Assembly (NCBI RefSeq): GCF_002929295.1
Contig: NZ_PJIM01000001.1
Coordinates: 480,040 to 544,039, forward strand
DNA length: 64,000 nucleotides
Source of the DNA: Arthrobacter sp. SX1312
Lineage (GTDB): Bacteria; Actinomycetota; Actinomycetes; Actinomycetales; Micrococcaceae
Direction of reading: 5' to 3'
Of this stretch, positions 23,959 through 34,965 are shown in pieces. The notes below the pieces were generated by a model. It saw only the letters and a program-made list of their open reading frames with translations. It was not told where the DNA came from and searched no databases. Each line of letters begins with the position of its first letter. Positions within the stretch are counted from its first letter, which is position 1. Made by a program: the position numbers and the translations under genes.

Positions 23959-24849
23959 CTACTGTTCGCGCCGGCGCTTCTTCAGGTACCGCTCGAACTC
24001 GCGGGCGATCGACTCGCCGCTGGCCTCCGGGAGGTCCACGGTGTCCTTCGCCTCCTCGAGCTGGCGCACGTAGGCGGCGACCTCGGGGTCCTCGGTGGCG
24101 AGCTCATCGACCCCGCGTTCCCAGGCCTCCGACTCCTCCGTGAGGACGTGCGTGTCCACAGCGATCTGCAGGATCTCCTCGAGCTTGTTCAGGAGTGCGA
24201 GCTGCGCCTTCGGTGAGGGCGACTGACCCACGTAGTGCGGCACAGCGGCCCACAGGGACATGGTGGGGATGTCCGCGAGCAGGCCCATCTCCGCCAGCAC
24301 CCCGACGATCCCGATGGGACCCTCGTACGTGGACGGCTCGACGTCGAGGCTCTGCCGGACGAGGTCGTCGTCGGACGTGACGGTCACGGGGATGGGACGC
24401 GAGTGGGGTACATCCGCGAGGAGAGCGCCGACCAGGACGATGCAGTCCACGCTGAGCTCCTTCGCCAGCGCGACCAGCTCGGCGGTGTAGGCCCGCCATT
24501 TGTAGGAGGGCTCCACGCCGTTGACGAGGATCAGGTCGACATTCGAGTGAGGCACGACGGTCTTGCTGATACGCGTGTTGGGCCACTTGATGCGGCGCTG
24601 TCCCGAGGAGTTCCGCTTGATCATGGGGCGGGTGAACTGGAAGTCGTAGAACTCGTCGGCGTCGATCGTCGAGATGCGTTCACTGCCGAAGAAGCGCCCC
24701 ATGTACTTCAGTGCGTCGCTGGCCGCCTCACCGGCGTCGTTCCATCCCTCGAAGGCCGCGAGCATGATCGTGATCCTGCGCTCGGGCTCGTCCGCGTCCT
24801 GGAACAGATCCTGCACGCCGACCGGCTGGTTCTCTTCGAAGCTATCCAC
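23959..24849 (-). CDS. PAC2 family protein
   Basis: A 296-residue protein of the PAC2 (proteasome assembly chaperone 2-like) family. Recognisable features are MLAAFEGWNDAGEAASDAL near the N-terminus, VLVGALLADVPHSRPIPVTVTS, and the late PSPKAQLALLNKLEEIL helix. Actinobacterial members are soluble and of unknown function; the location about 3 kb from the Pup-proteasome operon is suggestive but may be chance. The C-terminus is basic (YLKKRRREQ). GTG start with TAGGGT ending 6 bases upstream, again leaderless. Convergent with mshC. Confidence 0.88.
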   Translation of the reverse strand: MDSFEENQPVGVQDLFQDADEPERRITIMLAAFEGWNDAGEAASDALKYMGRFFGSERISTIDADEFYDFQFTRPMIKRNSSGQRRIKWPNTRISKTVVPHSNVDLILVNGVEPSYKWRAYTAELVALAKELSVDCIVLVGALLADVPHSRPIPVTVTSDDDLVRQSLDVEPSTYEGPIGIVGVLAEMGLLADIPTMSLWAAVPHYVGQSPSPKAQLALLNKLEEILQIAVDTHVLTEESEAWERGVDELATEDPEVAAYVRQLEEAKDTVDLPEASGESIAREFERYLKKRRREQ

Positions 24850-24952
24850 GCTCTCACCCTAGACCCCGGTGCGCGGCCATGTCAGGCGGGCTCCCGCCGC
24901 CCCGGGGGCACGGCGGCGGGTCCGCCCGGGCCGCCACCGTAGACTTGGAGGC

Positions 24953-25741
24953 ATGGCAACCCACCCCACCGGCAGCACGCACATCCTTGCCCCCGACGAG
25001 GCCGACGACGGGCAGGCGGCCGTCGCCGGGAACTCCGGGGGCCTGCGCGGCGTGCTCTGGGACATGGACGGAACCATCGTCGACACCGAGCCGTACTGGA
25101 TCCGGGCCGAGAAGGACCTGGTCGAGGCGCACGGCGGGACCTGGACGGACGAGCAGGCCACCACGCTGGTCGGCCAGGCCCTCGAGTTCTCCGCCGGGCA
25201 GCTCCAGCAGGCCGGGGTGGACCTCGGCATCCGCGACATCATCGACCACCTCATCGGGCGCGTGGCGGCCGACGTCAGCAGGGCCGTCCCCTGGCGTCCG
25301 GGAGCGCGGGAACTGCTCGCCGCGCTGCACGCCGAGGGCATCCCCTGCGCGATGGTCACCATGTCCGAGACCCTCCTCGCGAGCGCGGTCGCCGCACACC
25401 TGCCCGAGGGGACCTTCACCCACCTCGTCACCGGGGACCGCGTGAGTGCCGGCAAGCCCGACCCGGAGTCCTACCAGCTGGGCTTCGACCTGCTGGCCGC
25501 CGACCACCCGGGACTGCACAAGCACCAGGTGGTCGCGATCGAGGACTCCCTGCCCGGGGTGACCGCCGCCCTCGCCGCCGGGCTCACCACCCTCGCCGTC
25601 CCGCACTTCGTGCCGCTGCCGCCCGACCCACGCCGCACCGACTGGGACACACTCGCCGGACGCACGCCTGCGGATCTCGCGGCTCTGCTGCCCGCGGCCG
25701 ACGCCGAGGACGAGTTCGAGGACAGCGAGGACGTCGCGTGA
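24953..25741 (+). CDS. HAD-family hydrolase
   Basis: A 262-residue phosphatase-like protein of HAD subfamily IA. Motif I VLWDMDGTIVDTEPYW carries the nucleophile and acid/base Asp; motif II is MVTMSE; motif III/IV is SAGKPDPESYQLGF then VVAIEDSLPGVTAALAAG. A cap domain lies between residues 45 and 110. The substrate is likely a small sugar phosphate. The start has both GGAGG and a TAGACT hexamer 7 bases upstream. Its stop overlaps the next gene start (GTGA), so the two are coupled. Confidence 0.9.
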   Translation: MATHPTGSTHILAPDEADDGQAAVAGNSGGLRGVLWDMDGTIVDTEPYWIRAEKDLVEAHGGTWTDEQATTLVGQALEFSAGQLQQAGVDLGIRDIIDHLIGRVAADVSRAVPWRPGARELLAALHAEGIPCAMVTMSETLLASAVAAHLPEGTFTHLVTGDRVSAGKPDPESYQLGFDLLAADHPGLHKHQVVAIEDSLPGVTAALAAGLTTLAVPHFVPLPPDPRRTDWDTLAGRTPADLAALLPAADAEDEFEDSEDVA

Positions 25742-26904
25742 GCGGAGTCCAGGACGCACCGCGGCAGGAGAAGACCCCCGGCCTGCCGCTCGGCCGGATC
25801 GCCGGTGTTCCCGTGGTCCTGGCGTGGTCCTGGTTCGTGATCACGGCCTTCATCGTGCTGGTCTTCGGACCGCGCGTGGGCCAGCTGATCCCCGGGATCG
25901 GCGCCGGCGCGTATGCCGTCGCCCTCGGGTATGCCCTGCTCCTCGCGGCCTCCGTGCTCGTCCACGAACTGGCGCATGCCCTCACGGCCCGCGCCTTCGG
26001 CTGGCCCACCACGCGGATCGTGCTCAACCTGTGGGGCGGACACACCCAGTTCGCGAGCTTCAACGCCTCTCCGGGACGGTCCCTCCTCGTCGCCCTCGCA
26101 GGGCCCGCCGCGAACTTCGTGCTCGCAGGTCTCGGCTGGGTGATCCTCCAGGCGGTGGCACCGGGCGGTGCCGCCTACCTCCTGACGACCATCCTCGTCT
26201 GGGCGAACCTGCTCGTCGCGGTCTTCAACGTGCTGCCGGGGCTGCCCCTGGACGGCGGGCGGCTCGTCGAGAGCGCGGTCTGGCGGGTGACCGGGAGCCA
26301 GGAGAAGGGCACCGTGGCCGCCGGCTGGGCCGGACGCATCCTCGTGGTCCTGCTGCTGGGCGGCGTGGTCGGCGTGCTGCTGGTCCAGGGCCGCGGTCCC
26401 GACCTCACGTTCATCCTCATCGCCGTGGTCATGGGAGCGTTCCTGTGGATGGGTGCGACGGCCGCCATCACGAACGCGCGGATGCGCCTGCGCCTCCCCG
26501 CGATCAGCGCGGGCCGACTGCAGGAACCCGCCGTCGGCGTTCCGGCGGGCACCAGCGTGCTCGCCGTCCGGCGCATCCTCCGGGAGAACCCGGGTGTCTC
26601 GGTCGTCCTGACCGGGGCCTCCGGCGTCCCCGAGGCCGTGGTCGACGACGCCGCGCTGCTCGCCGTCCCGGACGAGGCCGCGGCCGACACGCCCGTCAAT
26701 GCCGCCGCACGCCGCCTCGCCGCCGGCGCCTACGTCCCGGAGTGGGCGGAGGGACAGGAGCTCGTGCAGTTCCTCGCGCGGCTGGAGGGCAACCAGTACG
26801 CCGTCGTGAACCGCTCGGGCGCGGTCACCGGCCTGCTCCACCAGCGGACGGTGGTGCAGGCCATCACCGGCAAGAGCGCCCTGGGAACCCCGCCCGACGC
26901 CTGA
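25738..26904 (+). CDS. Site-2 protease family membrane metalloprotease with CBS region
   Basis: A 388-residue M50 protease. The zinc motif HELAHALTARAFG lies in a membrane helix near residue 78, and the second ligand motif NVLPGLPLDGGR follows near residue 163; about six hydrophobic segments. The C-terminal third (from about 255) resembles a CBS pair (VPAGTSVLAVRRILRENPG, VNRSGAVTGLLHQRTVVQAI) that may sense adenine nucleotides. It cleaves substrates within the membrane, for example anti-sigma factors, but the target is unknown. Coupled to the HAD gene by GTGA overlap; trmI follows after 95 bases. Confidence 0.9.
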   Translation: MSGVQDAPRQEKTPGLPLGRIAGVPVVLAWSWFVITAFIVLVFGPRVGQLIPGIGAGAYAVALGYALLLAASVLVHELAHALTARAFGWPTTRIVLNLWGGHTQFASFNASPGRSLLVALAGPAANFVLAGLGWVILQAVAPGGAAYLLTTILVWANLLVAVFNVLPGLPLDGGRLVESAVWRVTGSQEKGTVAAGWAGRILVVLLLGGVVGVLLVQGRGPDLTFILIAVVMGAFLWMGATAAITNARMRLRLPAISAGRLQEPAVGVPAGTSVLAVRRILRENPGVSVVLTGASGVPEAVVDDAALLAVPDEAAADTPVNAAARRLAAGAYVPEWAEGQELVQFLARLEGNQYAVVNRSGAVTGLLHQRTVVQAITGKSALGTPPDA

Positions 26905-26999
26905 CCGGCGGCCGCGCTCCAGCCCACCCGCCCCACCTCCTCACGAGTCATCCCGCCTCATTCATGCCGGCCCCGCCGGCCCGCGCCGAAGGACCACCC

Positions 27000-28070
27000 A
27001 TGAGCACCACCCCCACACCCGAAGCATCCGCCGACCCGCACGGCGCAGCAGCCCGCCGCGGGCCGTTCCGCGCCGGCGAGCGCGTGCAGCTGACCGACGA
27101 GAAGGGCCGGATGAACACCATCACCCTCACACCCGGTGGCGCATTCCACACCCACAAGGGCTTCCTCCAGCACGACGCGCTCATCGGCGCCACCGAGGGC
27201 ACCATCCTCGAGAACACCACCGGTCAGCTGTACCAGGCCCTGAGGCCGCTCCTCTCGGACTTCGTCCTGTCCATGCCGCGCGGCGCGGCCGTCGTCTACC
27301 CGAAGGACGCCGGGCAGATCGTCACGATGGCCGACATCTACCCGGGCGCCCGCGTGGTCGAGGCCGGCGTGGGCTCCGGCGCACTGTCCATCTCGCTGCT
27401 GCGGGCCGTGGGCGACCACGGCTACCTGCACTCCTTCGAGCGCCGCGAGGAATTCGCGGACATCGCCCGCGGCAACGTCGAGACCATCTTCGGCGGGCCC
27501 CACCCGGCCTGGCAGATCACGCTCGGCGATTTCCAGGAACAGGTCCTCGCCCAGGAGGCCCCCGGATCGGTGGACCGCGTGGTGCTGGACATGCTGGCCC
27601 CCTGGGAGTGCCTCGACGCCGTCGCCACGGTCCTGGCCCCCGGCGGCGTCTGGATCAGCTACGTGGCCACGGTCACCCAGCTCTCCCGCACCGCCGAGGC
27701 CATCCGGGCGGACGGCCGCTTCACCGAGCCCGAGGCCTGGGAGTCGATGGTGCGCGGCTGGCACCTCGAGGGCCTCGCCGTGCGTCCCGACCACCGCATG
27801 GTCGCGCACACCGGGTTCCTCCTCACCACCCGCCGCCTGGCGGAGGGCGCCACCGGCTTCACCCCGAAGCGCCGGCCGTCCAAGACGGGCTTCAGCGAGG
27901 AGGACCTCAACGCTTGGACGCCGCAGGCCGTGGGGGAGCGCGACGTGTCCGACAAGCGGTTGCGCCGCGTCGCCCGGGATGCGGCGTCCACCATCCAGCG
28001 CGGGTCCCTACCCGCCGAGGAGGCCCAGGCCCGCCGCGACGCGATCGCCGACGGCGGCACCGTCGAGTAG
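27000..28070 (+). CDS. trmI: tRNA (adenine-N1)-methyltransferase TrmI
   Basis: A 356-residue SAM-dependent enzyme that makes m1A58 in the tRNA T-loop. The SAM motif is [20 protein letters not shown], with VLDMLAPWE as motif IV and a C-terminal [12 protein letters not shown] tail. The N-terminal [19 protein letters not shown] and [16 protein letters not shown] stretches are typical of actinobacterial TrmI. ATG 27000 is preceded by AAGGA. In mycobacteria the same gene also lies close to the proteasomal ATPase gene, so synteny is conserved. Confidence 0.93.
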   Translation: MSTTPTPEASADPHGAAARRGPFRAGERVQLTDEKGRMNTITLTPGGAFHTHKGFLQHDALIGATEGTILENTTGQLYQALRPLLSDFVLSMPRGAAVVYPKDAGQIVTMADIYPGARVVEAGVGSGALSISLLRAVGDHGYLHSFERREEFADIARGNVETIFGGPHPAWQITLGDFQEQVLAQEAPGSVDRVVLDMLAPWECLDAVATVLAPGGVWISYVATVTQLSRTAEAIRADGRFTEPEAWESMVRGWHLEGLAVRPDHRMVAHTGFLLTTRRLAEGATGFTPKRRPSKTGFSEEDLNAWTPQAVGERDVSDKRLRRVARDAASTIQRGSLPAEEAQARRDAIADGGTVE

Positions 28071-28159
28071 GCCCGCCCACGGGCGGCGGGAAGAGACCGG
28101 CCGCCCTCGTGCGTTGTCACCTCGCAGCAACAGTACGCATGGCGGACAGACGTCTGCGC

Positions 28160-28206
28160 TAAGGTCGAAAGACAGCCGAAGGTCGAACCGAAGGTGGCGA
28201 ACCGAA
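28160..28206 (+). promoter_or_regulatory. mpa promoter and purine-rich direct repeats
   Basis: TAAGGT (28160-28165) may be the -10 for the proteasome operon. It is followed by near-repeats CCGAAGGTCGAA (28176-28187) and CCGAAGGTGGCGAA (28188-28201) and CCGAA, the last abutting the mpa ATG. The AAGGTGG in the second unit can serve as ribosome site. Confidence 0.5.
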
Positions 28207-29964
28207 ATGCCGGAATCCGATGACCACGCTCCAGCCGCCGGATCGCGCGAGCCGGCCTCCCCTCTCGTCGACCACTCCTCCGCGCAACGCCAGCTGAACG
28301 TCCTGCGGGACAAGCTGCGCCAGATCGACCGCCAGCTGGGGTCGGCCACCCAGAACAACGGGAAGCTCGTCGCGGCGCTCGAGGCCGCGCGCACCGAGAT
28401 CGTCCGGCTGAAGGCGGCCCTCGAGAAGGAGGGCGCGGCCCCGTTCAGCTTCGCCACCGTGATGCAGGTGAACCCGAAACGCCCTTCCGAGCCCGGCACC
28501 ACCACCGAGGCGACGGTGCAGGACACCGCGGACATCCTGCAGTCGGGGCGGAAGCTCCGGGTCACCGTCAGCCCGCTCATCAACGTCCGCCAGCTCGCTC
28601 CCGGCCAGGAAGTGCTGCTGAACGAGTCCCTGACCATCGTCGCGGCGCTCGGCTTCGAACGCGCCGGGGAGATCGTCACCGTCAAGGAGCTCCTGGGCGC
28701 GGACCGCGCGCTCGTCGTGGGGCGCACGGACGACGAACGCGTCATCAAGCTCAGCGGCCCCCTGCAGGCCGAGAAGATCCGCGTGGGCGACGCCCTCGCC
28801 GTCGACACGAAGTCCGGCTACGGCCTGGAGAAGGTGCCGCGCAGCGAAGTGGAGAACCTCGTGCTCGAAGAGGTCCCGGACATCGCGTACGGCGATATCG
28901 GCGGCCTCGGCCCCCAGATCGAGCAGATCCGCGACGCCGTCGAACTCCCGTTCCTGCACCCCGACCTCTACCGGGAACACGGACTCAAGCCGCCCAAGGG
29001 CATCCTCCTGTACGGACCGCCGGGCTGCGGCAAGACCCTGATCGCGAAGGCCGTCGCCAACTCGCTGGCCGCCCGCGCGGCCGAACGCGCCGGCGTCGAG
29101 CAGATCCGCAGCTACTTCCTCAACATCAAGGGCCCCGAGCTGCTGGACAAGTACGTCGGCGAGACCGAGCGCCACATCCGCCTCATCTTCGCCCGCGCAC
29201 GGGAGAAGGCCTCGGACGGCAGCCCCGTCGTCGTGTTCTTCGACGAGATGGACTCCCTCTTCCGTACCCGCGGTACCGGTGTGTCCTCCGACGTCGAGAC
29301 GACGATCGTGCCGCAGCTGCTCAGCGAGATCGACGGCGTCGAGAAGCTCGAGAACGTGATCGTCATCGGTGCCTCCAACCGCGAGGACATGATCGACCCG
29401 GCCATCCTGCGGCCGGGGCGCCTGGACGTGAAGATCAAGATCCAGAGGCCCGACGCCGAGGGCGCCGCCGAGATCTTCGCGAAGTACATCACGGCGGACC
29501 TGCCGCTGCACGCGGACGACCTCGCCGAGAACGGCAACGACCCCCAGACCACCATCGCCGAGATGATCCGGCGCACGGTCGAACAGATGTACTCGACGGA
29601 CAAGTCCAACGAGTACCTCGAGGTGACCTACGCCAACGGGGACACCGAGATGCTCTACTTCAAGGACTTCAACTCCGGCGCGGTCATCCAGAACGTCGTG
29701 GACCGCGCCAAGAAGTACGCCATCAAGGACCTCCTCCTCGACGGCAGCAAGGGCCTGCGCATCGAGCACCTGATGCGGGCCGTGGTGGACGAGTTCCGCG
29801 AGCACGAGGACATGCCCAACACGACGAACCCGGACGACTGGGCGCGCATCTCCGGCAAGAAGGGTGAGCGCATCACGTACATCCGCACCATCGTGCAGGG
29901 CAAGGCCGGCCAGGAGCCGGGCAAGTCGATCGAGACGACGGCGAACACGGGCCAGTATCTGTGA
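28207..29964 (+). CDS. mpa: Proteasome-associated AAA ATPase (Mpa/ARC)
   Basis: A 585-residue ring ATPase that unfolds pupylated proteins and feeds them to the 20S proteasome. Order of parts: N-terminal coiled coil ([18 protein letters not shown] to about 85) that binds Pup, two OB domains, then the AAA domain with Walker A GPPGCGKT near 269-276 and Walker [12 protein letters not shown] near 342, plus the sensor/arginine-finger segment. The C-terminus ends GQYL, the tail that docks into the proteasome alpha ring. First gene of a tight operon; its stop overlaps the dop start (GTGA). Confidence 0.97.
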   Translation: MPESDDHAPAAGSREPASPLVDHSSAQRQLNVLRDKLRQIDRQLGSATQNNGKLVAALEAARTEIVRLKAALEKEGAAPFSFATVMQVNPKRPSEPGTTTEATVQDTADILQSGRKLRVTVSPLINVRQLAPGQEVLLNESLTIVAALGFERAGEIVTVKELLGADRALVVGRTDDERVIKLSGPLQAEKIRVGDALAVDTKSGYGLEKVPRSEVENLVLEEVPDIAYGDIGGLGPQIEQIRDAVELPFLHPDLYREHGLKPPKGILLYGPPGCGKTLIAKAVANSLAARAAERAGVEQIRSYFLNIKGPELLDKYVGETERHIRLIFARAREKASDGSPVVVFFDEMDSLFRTRGTGVSSDVETTIVPQLLSEIDGVEKLENVIVIGASNREDMIDPAILRPGRLDVKIKIQRPDAEGAAEIFAKYITADLPLHADDLAENGNDPQTTIAEMIRRTVEQMYSTDKSNEYLEVTYANGDTEMLYFKDFNSGAVIQNVVDRAKKYAIKDLLLDGSKGLRIEHLMRAVVDEFREHEDMPNTTNPDDWARISGKKGERITYIRTIVQGKAGQEPGKSIETTANTGQYL

Positions 29965-31607
29965 TCGTCACGGGTGGACGGGGAGCCGGACGGCCGGGGG
30001 AGCTGCCCGCCGTCGGTGACGGTGTCTCCGTCCACCGTGTCATGGGGACCGAGACCGAGTACGGCATCATCGCGCCGGCCCTGCCGTCGGCGAACCCCAC
30101 GCTGCTGTCCTCGCAGGTGGTCAACGCCTACGCCGCCACGCTGCGCGAGGGGCTGGGCAACCTCGTGGGCACGCGCTGGGACTACACGGACGAGACGCCG
30201 CTGACCGATGCCCGCGGTTTCCGGATGGACCGCGGCAGTGCCCACCCGAGCCAGCTGACGGACGAACCCGTGGAGCTCACCGCCGAACAGATCGCCCTCG
30301 AGCGCGGGGAGCCCGCCGAGGTCGCCGTGCTCATGAACCTCGTGCTCAACAACGGCGCCCGGCTCTACGTGGACCACGCCCACCCGGAGTACTCCTCGCC
30401 TGAGGTCACCAATCCCCTCGACGCCGTCCTCTGGGACCGCGCCGGGGACCATGTGGCCGTCGCCGCGATGGACCGCATCAGGACCACTCCCGGCTTCTCG
30501 CCCGTGATCCTCTACAAGAACAACACCGACAACAAGAGCGTCTCCTACGGCTCCCACGAGAACTACCTCGTCCCCCGGAGCGTGCCCTTCTCGAAGCTCG
30601 CAGAAGCGCTCATCCCCTTCTTCGTCTCGCGCCAGGTCATCTGCGGCGCCGGTCGCGTGGGCCTCGGCCCCGTGAACCAGGAGCCCGGCTTCCAGATCAG
30701 CCAGCGGGCCGACTTCTTCGAGAACGAGATCGGCCTCGAGACGACCGTGCGGCGCCCGATCATCAACACGCGGGACGAGCCCCACGCGGTCGCGGAGAAG
30801 TACCGGCGGCTGCACGTCATCATCGGCGATGCCAACCTGAGCGAGGTGTCGAACTACCTGAAGGTGGGGACCACCGCCCTCGTCCTGTCCCTCATCGAGC
30901 AGGGCCTCGCGCCGGTGCCCGAACTCGAGGACCCGGTCGAGGCGCTGCGTGCCATCAGCCACGACCCCTCGCTGACGGTGGAGGTCAGGCTGAAGGACGG
31001 GCGGAGCCTGACCGGGCTCCAGCTGCAGGAACTCTACTGCGACGCGGTCCTGGCCGCGCTGCCGGCGGACGCGGACCGGCAGACCCGCGACGTCGTCGAC
31101 CGCTGGCAGGCGCTGCTGGCGACGCTGCGGCGCGATCCGATGGAGGCGGCCCGCGAGGTCGACTGGATCGCGAAGCTGAAGGTCCTGGAGGCGTACCGGG
31201 CACGGGACGGCCTGGCATGGACGGATCCCCGGCTCGCGCTCATCGACCTGCAGTACGCCGACCTGCGGCCCGAGAAGGGCATCTACCAGCGGCTGGCCCG
31301 CCGGGGCGACGTCGAGCTCCTCGTCGATCCCGCCGACGTCGCGCGGGCGGCCGTCGAACCGCCCCGGGACACGCGCGCCTACTTCCGCGGCCGGTGCATC
31401 GCCGAATACCCCGCAGAAGTGGTGGGCGCGAGCTGGGACTCGCTGATCTTCGAGCTCCCGGGGGAGCGGCGGCTGCAGCGTGTCCAGACCCGCGAACCGC
31501 TGCGCGGCACGGAGGCGCTCACCGGGGCGTTGTTCGATGCAGCCACGGATGCCGAGGATTTCCTCGCCCGATTGTTGAGCGGCCCGGATCGGCGCGTGGC
31601 ACCATAG
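29961..31607 (+). CDS. dop: Pup deamidase/depupylase Dop
   Basis: A 548-residue enzyme of the carboxylate-amine ligase fold, which deamidates the C-terminal Gln of Pup and removes Pup from substrates. Marks are [10 protein letters not shown] (metal-binding Glu), [19 protein letters not shown] and [21 protein letters not shown], and an insertion after the first beta strands typical of Dop compared with PafA. It is needed because the Pup encoded downstream ends in Gln. It begins at GTG overlapping mpa; the first 25 residues are Gly-rich, so the true start could be slightly downstream. Confidence 0.96.
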   Translation: MIVTGGRGAGRPGELPAVGDGVSVHRVMGTETEYGIIAPALPSANPTLLSSQVVNAYAATLREGLGNLVGTRWDYTDETPLTDARGFRMDRGSAHPSQLTDEPVELTAEQIALERGEPAEVAVLMNLVLNNGARLYVDHAHPEYSSPEVTNPLDAVLWDRAGDHVAVAAMDRIRTTPGFSPVILYKNNTDNKSVSYGSHENYLVPRSVPFSKLAEALIPFFVSRQVICGAGRVGLGPVNQEPGFQISQRADFFENEIGLETTVRRPIINTRDEPHAVAEKYRRLHVIIGDANLSEVSNYLKVGTTALVLSLIEQGLAPVPELEDPVEALRAISHDPSLTVEVRLKDGRSLTGLQLQELYCDAVLAALPADADRQTRDVVDRWQALLATLRRDPMEAAREVDWIAKLKVLEAYRARDGLAWTDPRLALIDLQYADLRPEKGIYQRLARRGDVELLVDPADVARAAVEPPRDTRAYFRGRCIAEYPAEVVGASWDSLIFELPGERRLQRVQTREPLRGTEALTGALFDAATDAEDFLARLLSGPDRRVAP

Positions 31608-31653
31608 GAGCCTGACCACCGAATTGATGACGACGACGGAAAGGGTGGATACC

Positions 31654-31863
31654 GTGGCGACACAGGACCGCAGAAACACCAGCGGCGCCTCCTCCGCAGC
31701 GGAGGAGGAGGACCTCCCCGACGCCGCCCCCGCGGCTCCCGCGGCGGCGCAGGATTCCGGCCAGACCCAGGGCGTGGACGACCTCCTCGACGAGATCGAC
31801 GGCGTCCTCGAGTCCAATGCGGAGGAGTTCGTCCGCGGCTTCGTGCAGAAGGGCGGCCAGTAG
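31654..31863 (+). CDS. pup: Prokaryotic ubiquitin-like protein Pup
   Basis: A 69-residue acidic, mostly disordered modifier. Reading from GTG 31654 gives ATQDRRNTSGASSAAEEEDLPD, like the MATQ start of other Pups, with GGAAAGG about 9 bases upstream; the longer frame from 31624 would add ten residues without a good ribosome site. The C-terminal half has the Mpa-binding helix DDLLDEIDGVLESNAEEFVRGFVQKGGQ. The chain ends GGQ, so Dop must deamidate Gln to Glu before PafA can ligate it to lysines. Confidence 0.95.
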   Translation: MATQDRRNTSGASSAAEEEDLPDAAPAAPAAAQDSGQTQGVDDLLDEIDGVLESNAEEFVRGFVQKGGQ

Positions 31864-31866
31864 CGG

Positions 31867-32694
31867 ATGCTTCCGGATGATGCCGCGGCAGCGGTCCCGC
31901 GGGCCGCCTCGACGTCCTTCGCCGACTACCTGGGCGCGCACCATCCGGGCATGCTGCCGTCGAACCGGACCCTCGGACCGGTCACGGCGACCTCCGACGC
32001 CTCCCATCTCGCCCCGCACGCGACGACGATCGTGTCGCTCACCTTCCCGGGCGGCGTGCTCATGGCCGGCGATCGTCGGGCCACGATGGGCAATGTGATC
32101 GCCAGCCGCCACATCGAGAAGGTGTTCCCCGCGGATCGCTCCTCGGTGCTCGGGATCGCCGGCAGCGCCGGCATCGGCGTCGACCTGGCGCGGCTCTTCC
32201 AGGTGGAGCTGGAGCACTACGAAAAGATCGAGGCGACCATGATGAGCCTGGACGGCAAGGCCAACCGCCTCGCCGCGATGGTCCGGCAGAACCTCCCGAT
32301 GGCCATGCAGGGCCTCGCCGTCGTGCCGCTCTTCGCCGGCTTCGACACGGACCGGCACCTCGGGCGCCTCTTCTCGTTCGACGTCACGGGAGGCCGCTAC
32401 GAGGAGCACGAACACCACTCCATCGGATCCGGCTCGGTCTTCGCCCGTGGGGCCCTGAAGAAACTGTGGAACCCACGACTCGACGAGGCGTCCGCCGTCC
32501 ACGTCGCGGTCGAAGCCCTCTACGACGCCGCGGACGACGACTCCGCGACCGGCGGACCCGACATCGTGCGCGGCCTGTGGCCCGTGATGTACGTCGTGGA
32601 CGCGGCCGGCACGCGTCGCGTCCCGGAGCGTGACCTCGAAGCCGTCGCGCACACCATCATCGACGCCCGTTCCTCCGCGGGCCGGGAGGCATAG
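31867..32694 (+). CDS. prcB: 20S proteasome beta subunit PrcB
   Basis: A 275-residue precursor. The propeptide (residues 1-52) ends before the sequence [25 protein letters not shown], giving Thr53 as the N-terminal nucleophile after self-cleavage. The Asp and Lys companions (AGDRRAT; RHIEKVF) and the GSAGIGVD loop are present. Fourteen copies form the inner rings of the proteasome. The ATG follows the pup stop by three bases. Length fits actinobacterial PrcB. Confidence 0.97.
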   Translation: MLPDDAAAAVPRAASTSFADYLGAHHPGMLPSNRTLGPVTATSDASHLAPHATTIVSLTFPGGVLMAGDRRATMGNVIASRHIEKVFPADRSSVLGIAGSAGIGVDLARLFQVELEHYEKIEATMMSLDGKANRLAAMVRQNLPMAMQGLAVVPLFAGFDTDRHLGRLFSFDVTGGRYEEHEHHSIGSGSVFARGALKKLWNPRLDEASAVHVAVEALYDAADDDSATGGPDIVRGLWPVMYVVDAAGTRRVPERDLEAVAHTIIDARSSAGREA

Positions 32695-32697
32695 GCC

Positions 32698-33432
32698 ATG
32701 ACCCAGCAGTTCTACGTCTCGCCCGAACAGCTGATGAAGGACCGCGCCGACTTCGCGCGCAAGGGCATCGGGCGGGGCCGGTCGGTGGTGGTGATGAGCT
32801 GCCGGGACGGCATCGCCCTCGTCGCCCAGAACCCGTCGCCCTCCCTGCACAAGCTCGGCGAGATCTACGACCGCATCGCCTTCGCGGCGGTCGGCAAGTA
32901 CAACGAGTTCGAGAGTCTCCGCCAGGCCGGGGTCCGCTACGCCGACGTCCGCGGGTACTCCTACGCGCGCGAGGACGTCACGGCGCGCGGGCTCGCCAGC
33001 GTGTACGCGCAGAGCCTCGGTGCCGTGTTCACCGCCGAGAGCAAGCCCTTCGAGGTGGAGCTCGTGGTCGCCGAGGTGGGGCGCGTCCAGGACGCCGACC
33101 ATCTCTACCGCCTCACCTTCGACGGCTCGATCGCCGACGAGGCCGGGTTCGTGGTCATGGGCGGCGCGGCCGACGCCGTCGTCGGCGCCCTCCGCGGCAC
33201 CTGGTCCGCGGACGTGGGCCTGACCGACGGCGTGCGGGCCGCCGCCCGCGCCCTCGCGACTCCCGCGGGGGCCGACAGCGACCGACCAGGCACTCCCGCC
33301 CTCGATCCCTCCGTCCTCGAGGTCGCCTTCCTCGAACGCGACCCGGACACCCTGCGGGGAAGCCACCGCGCGTTCCGCCGGATCGGCGGACCCGAACTCG
33401 AGACCATGCTCCAGGGCGGACAGGACAGCTGA
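32698..33432 (+). CDS. prcA: 20S proteasome alpha subunit PrcA
   Basis: A 244-residue alpha subunit forming the gated outer rings. The N-terminal [31 protein letters not shown] segment is the gating region and H0 helix; there is no N-terminal Thr nucleophile. It starts four bases after prcB, and its stop overlaps the pafA ATG (TGATG), keeping subunits and ligase in one operon. The C-terminal tail is likely flexible. Confidence 0.96.
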   Translation: MTQQFYVSPEQLMKDRADFARKGIGRGRSVVVMSCRDGIALVAQNPSPSLHKLGEIYDRIAFAAVGKYNEFESLRQAGVRYADVRGYSYAREDVTARGLASVYAQSLGAVFTAESKPFEVELVVAEVGRVQDADHLYRLTFDGSIADEAGFVVMGGAADAVVGALRGTWSADVGLTDGVRAAARALATPAGADSDRPGTPALDPSVLEVAFLERDPDTLRGSHRAFRRIGGPELETMLQGGQDS

Positions 33433-34793
33433 TGGACCGGCGCATCTTCGGGGTCGAGACCGAGTTCGGCATCTCCTACTCGGGGCCCAACTCCCGCCCG
33501 CTGTCCCCCGAGGAGGTGGCCCGCTACCTCTTCCGGAAGGTCGTCAGCTGGGGCAGGTCCTCGAACGTCTTCCTGACCAACGGGTCCCGGCTGTACCTGG
33601 ACGTCGGGTCCCACCCCGAGTACGCGACGGCGGAGTGCGACGACCTCGCGCAGCTCGTCGCCCACGACCGCGCCGGCGAGCTGATCCTGGAGGATCTCGT
33701 CTCCGAGGCGCAGCGGAAGCTGTCCCATGAGGGCTACGACGGGCGGATCTACCTCTTCAAGAACAACACCGACTCCGCCGGCAACTCCTACGGCAGCCAC
33801 GAGAACTACCTCATCCCGCGCAAGCTCGAGTTCGCCCGGCTCGCCGACATCCTCATCCCGTTCCTCGTGACACGCCAGCTGCTCGTCGGGGCCGGCAAGG
33901 TCCTGAAGACCCAGACCGGGTCCATCTACGCCTTCTCGCAGCGCGCGGACCACCTGTGGGAGGGCATCTCCTCCGCCACGACCCGCTCGCGGCCCATCAT
34001 CAACACCCGGGACGAGCCGCACGCCGACGCCGAGCACTACCGTCGGCTGCACGTCATCGCCGGCGACTCCAACATGTCCGAGACCACCACGCTGCTCAAG
34101 GTGGGCTCCGTGGACCTGCTGCTGCGGATGGTCGAGGCGGGGGAGCTGATGCGCGACTACCGGCTGGAGAACCCGATCCGCAGCATCCGCGAGATCTCCC
34201 ACGACCTCACGGGCCGACAGCTCCTCAAACTCGCCAACGGCCGCCATATGACCGCGCTCGAGATGCAGCGCGAGTACCTGGCGAAAGCGACGGCGTTCGT
34301 GGAGCAGGACGGCGCGCACAACCAGCACGTGCCCGCCATCCTGGACCTGTGGGAACGCGTCCTGGACGCGGTGGAGACGGGGAACACCGCGCGCATCGAC
34401 CGGGAGGTCGACTGGGCGATCAAGAAGAAGCTGATCGACCGCTACCTGGCGCGCTCCGGCGACGACCTCGATTCGGCGAAGGCCGCCCAGCTCGACCTCA
34501 CCTACCACGACATCTCCCGCACGCGCGGCCTGTTCTTCCTCCTCCAGGCCAGGGGGGAGGCCGCCCGCGTCGTCGAGGAGACGGCGGTGAAGGAGGCGGT
34601 GGACGTCCCTCCGCAGACCACCCGGGCACGACTCCGCGGAGAATTCGTCCGGCGCGCCAAGGAGGCGAACCGCGACTACACGGTCGACTGGGTGCACCTC
34701 AAACTCAACGACAGGGCGCAGCAGACCATCCTCTGCAAGGACCCCTTCGCCTCCGTCGACGAGCGCGTCGAGGCACTCCTGCAGCAGCTGTGA
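33432..34793 (+). CDS. pafA: Pup ligase PafA
   Basis: A 453-residue ligase that uses ATP to couple the Pup C-terminal Glu to substrate lysines. It begins with [15 protein letters not shown] (catalytic and metal-binding region) and contains [21 protein letters not shown] and [21 protein letters not shown], the motifs shared with Dop in the glutamine-synthetase-like fold. The C-terminal small domain ([24 protein letters not shown]) binds the Pup helix. Length is typical (about 450). Last gene of the proteasome operon before the FKBP genes. Confidence 0.97.
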   Translation: MDRRIFGVETEFGISYSGPNSRPLSPEEVARYLFRKVVSWGRSSNVFLTNGSRLYLDVGSHPEYATAECDDLAQLVAHDRAGELILEDLVSEAQRKLSHEGYDGRIYLFKNNTDSAGNSYGSHENYLIPRKLEFARLADILIPFLVTRQLLVGAGKVLKTQTGSIYAFSQRADHLWEGISSATTRSRPIINTRDEPHADAEHYRRLHVIAGDSNMSETTTLLKVGSVDLLLRMVEAGELMRDYRLENPIRSIREISHDLTGRQLLKLANGRHMTALEMQREYLAKATAFVEQDGAHNQHVPAILDLWERVLDAVETGNTARIDREVDWAIKKKLIDRYLARSGDDLDSAKAAQLDLTYHDISRTRGLFFLLQARGEAARVVEETAVKEAVDVPPQTTRARLRGEFVRRAKEANRDYTVDWVHLKLNDRAQQTILCKDPFASVDERVEALLQQL

Positions 34794-34965
34794 CGGCGAG
34801 GGCGCTGCCCGCCGGCCTCCGCGGCCGTGCCCATCGTCCCGTCCGCAGGGTCCTGTCAGGGTGCTGGCGGGACATTCACAGGAGCAACCCGGCCCCCGTT
34901 GCCGTTAGGCTTGTCAGGGCCCTTTGTTCCACGGGCGGACCGGACACCAACCCGAAAGTAGCTTC

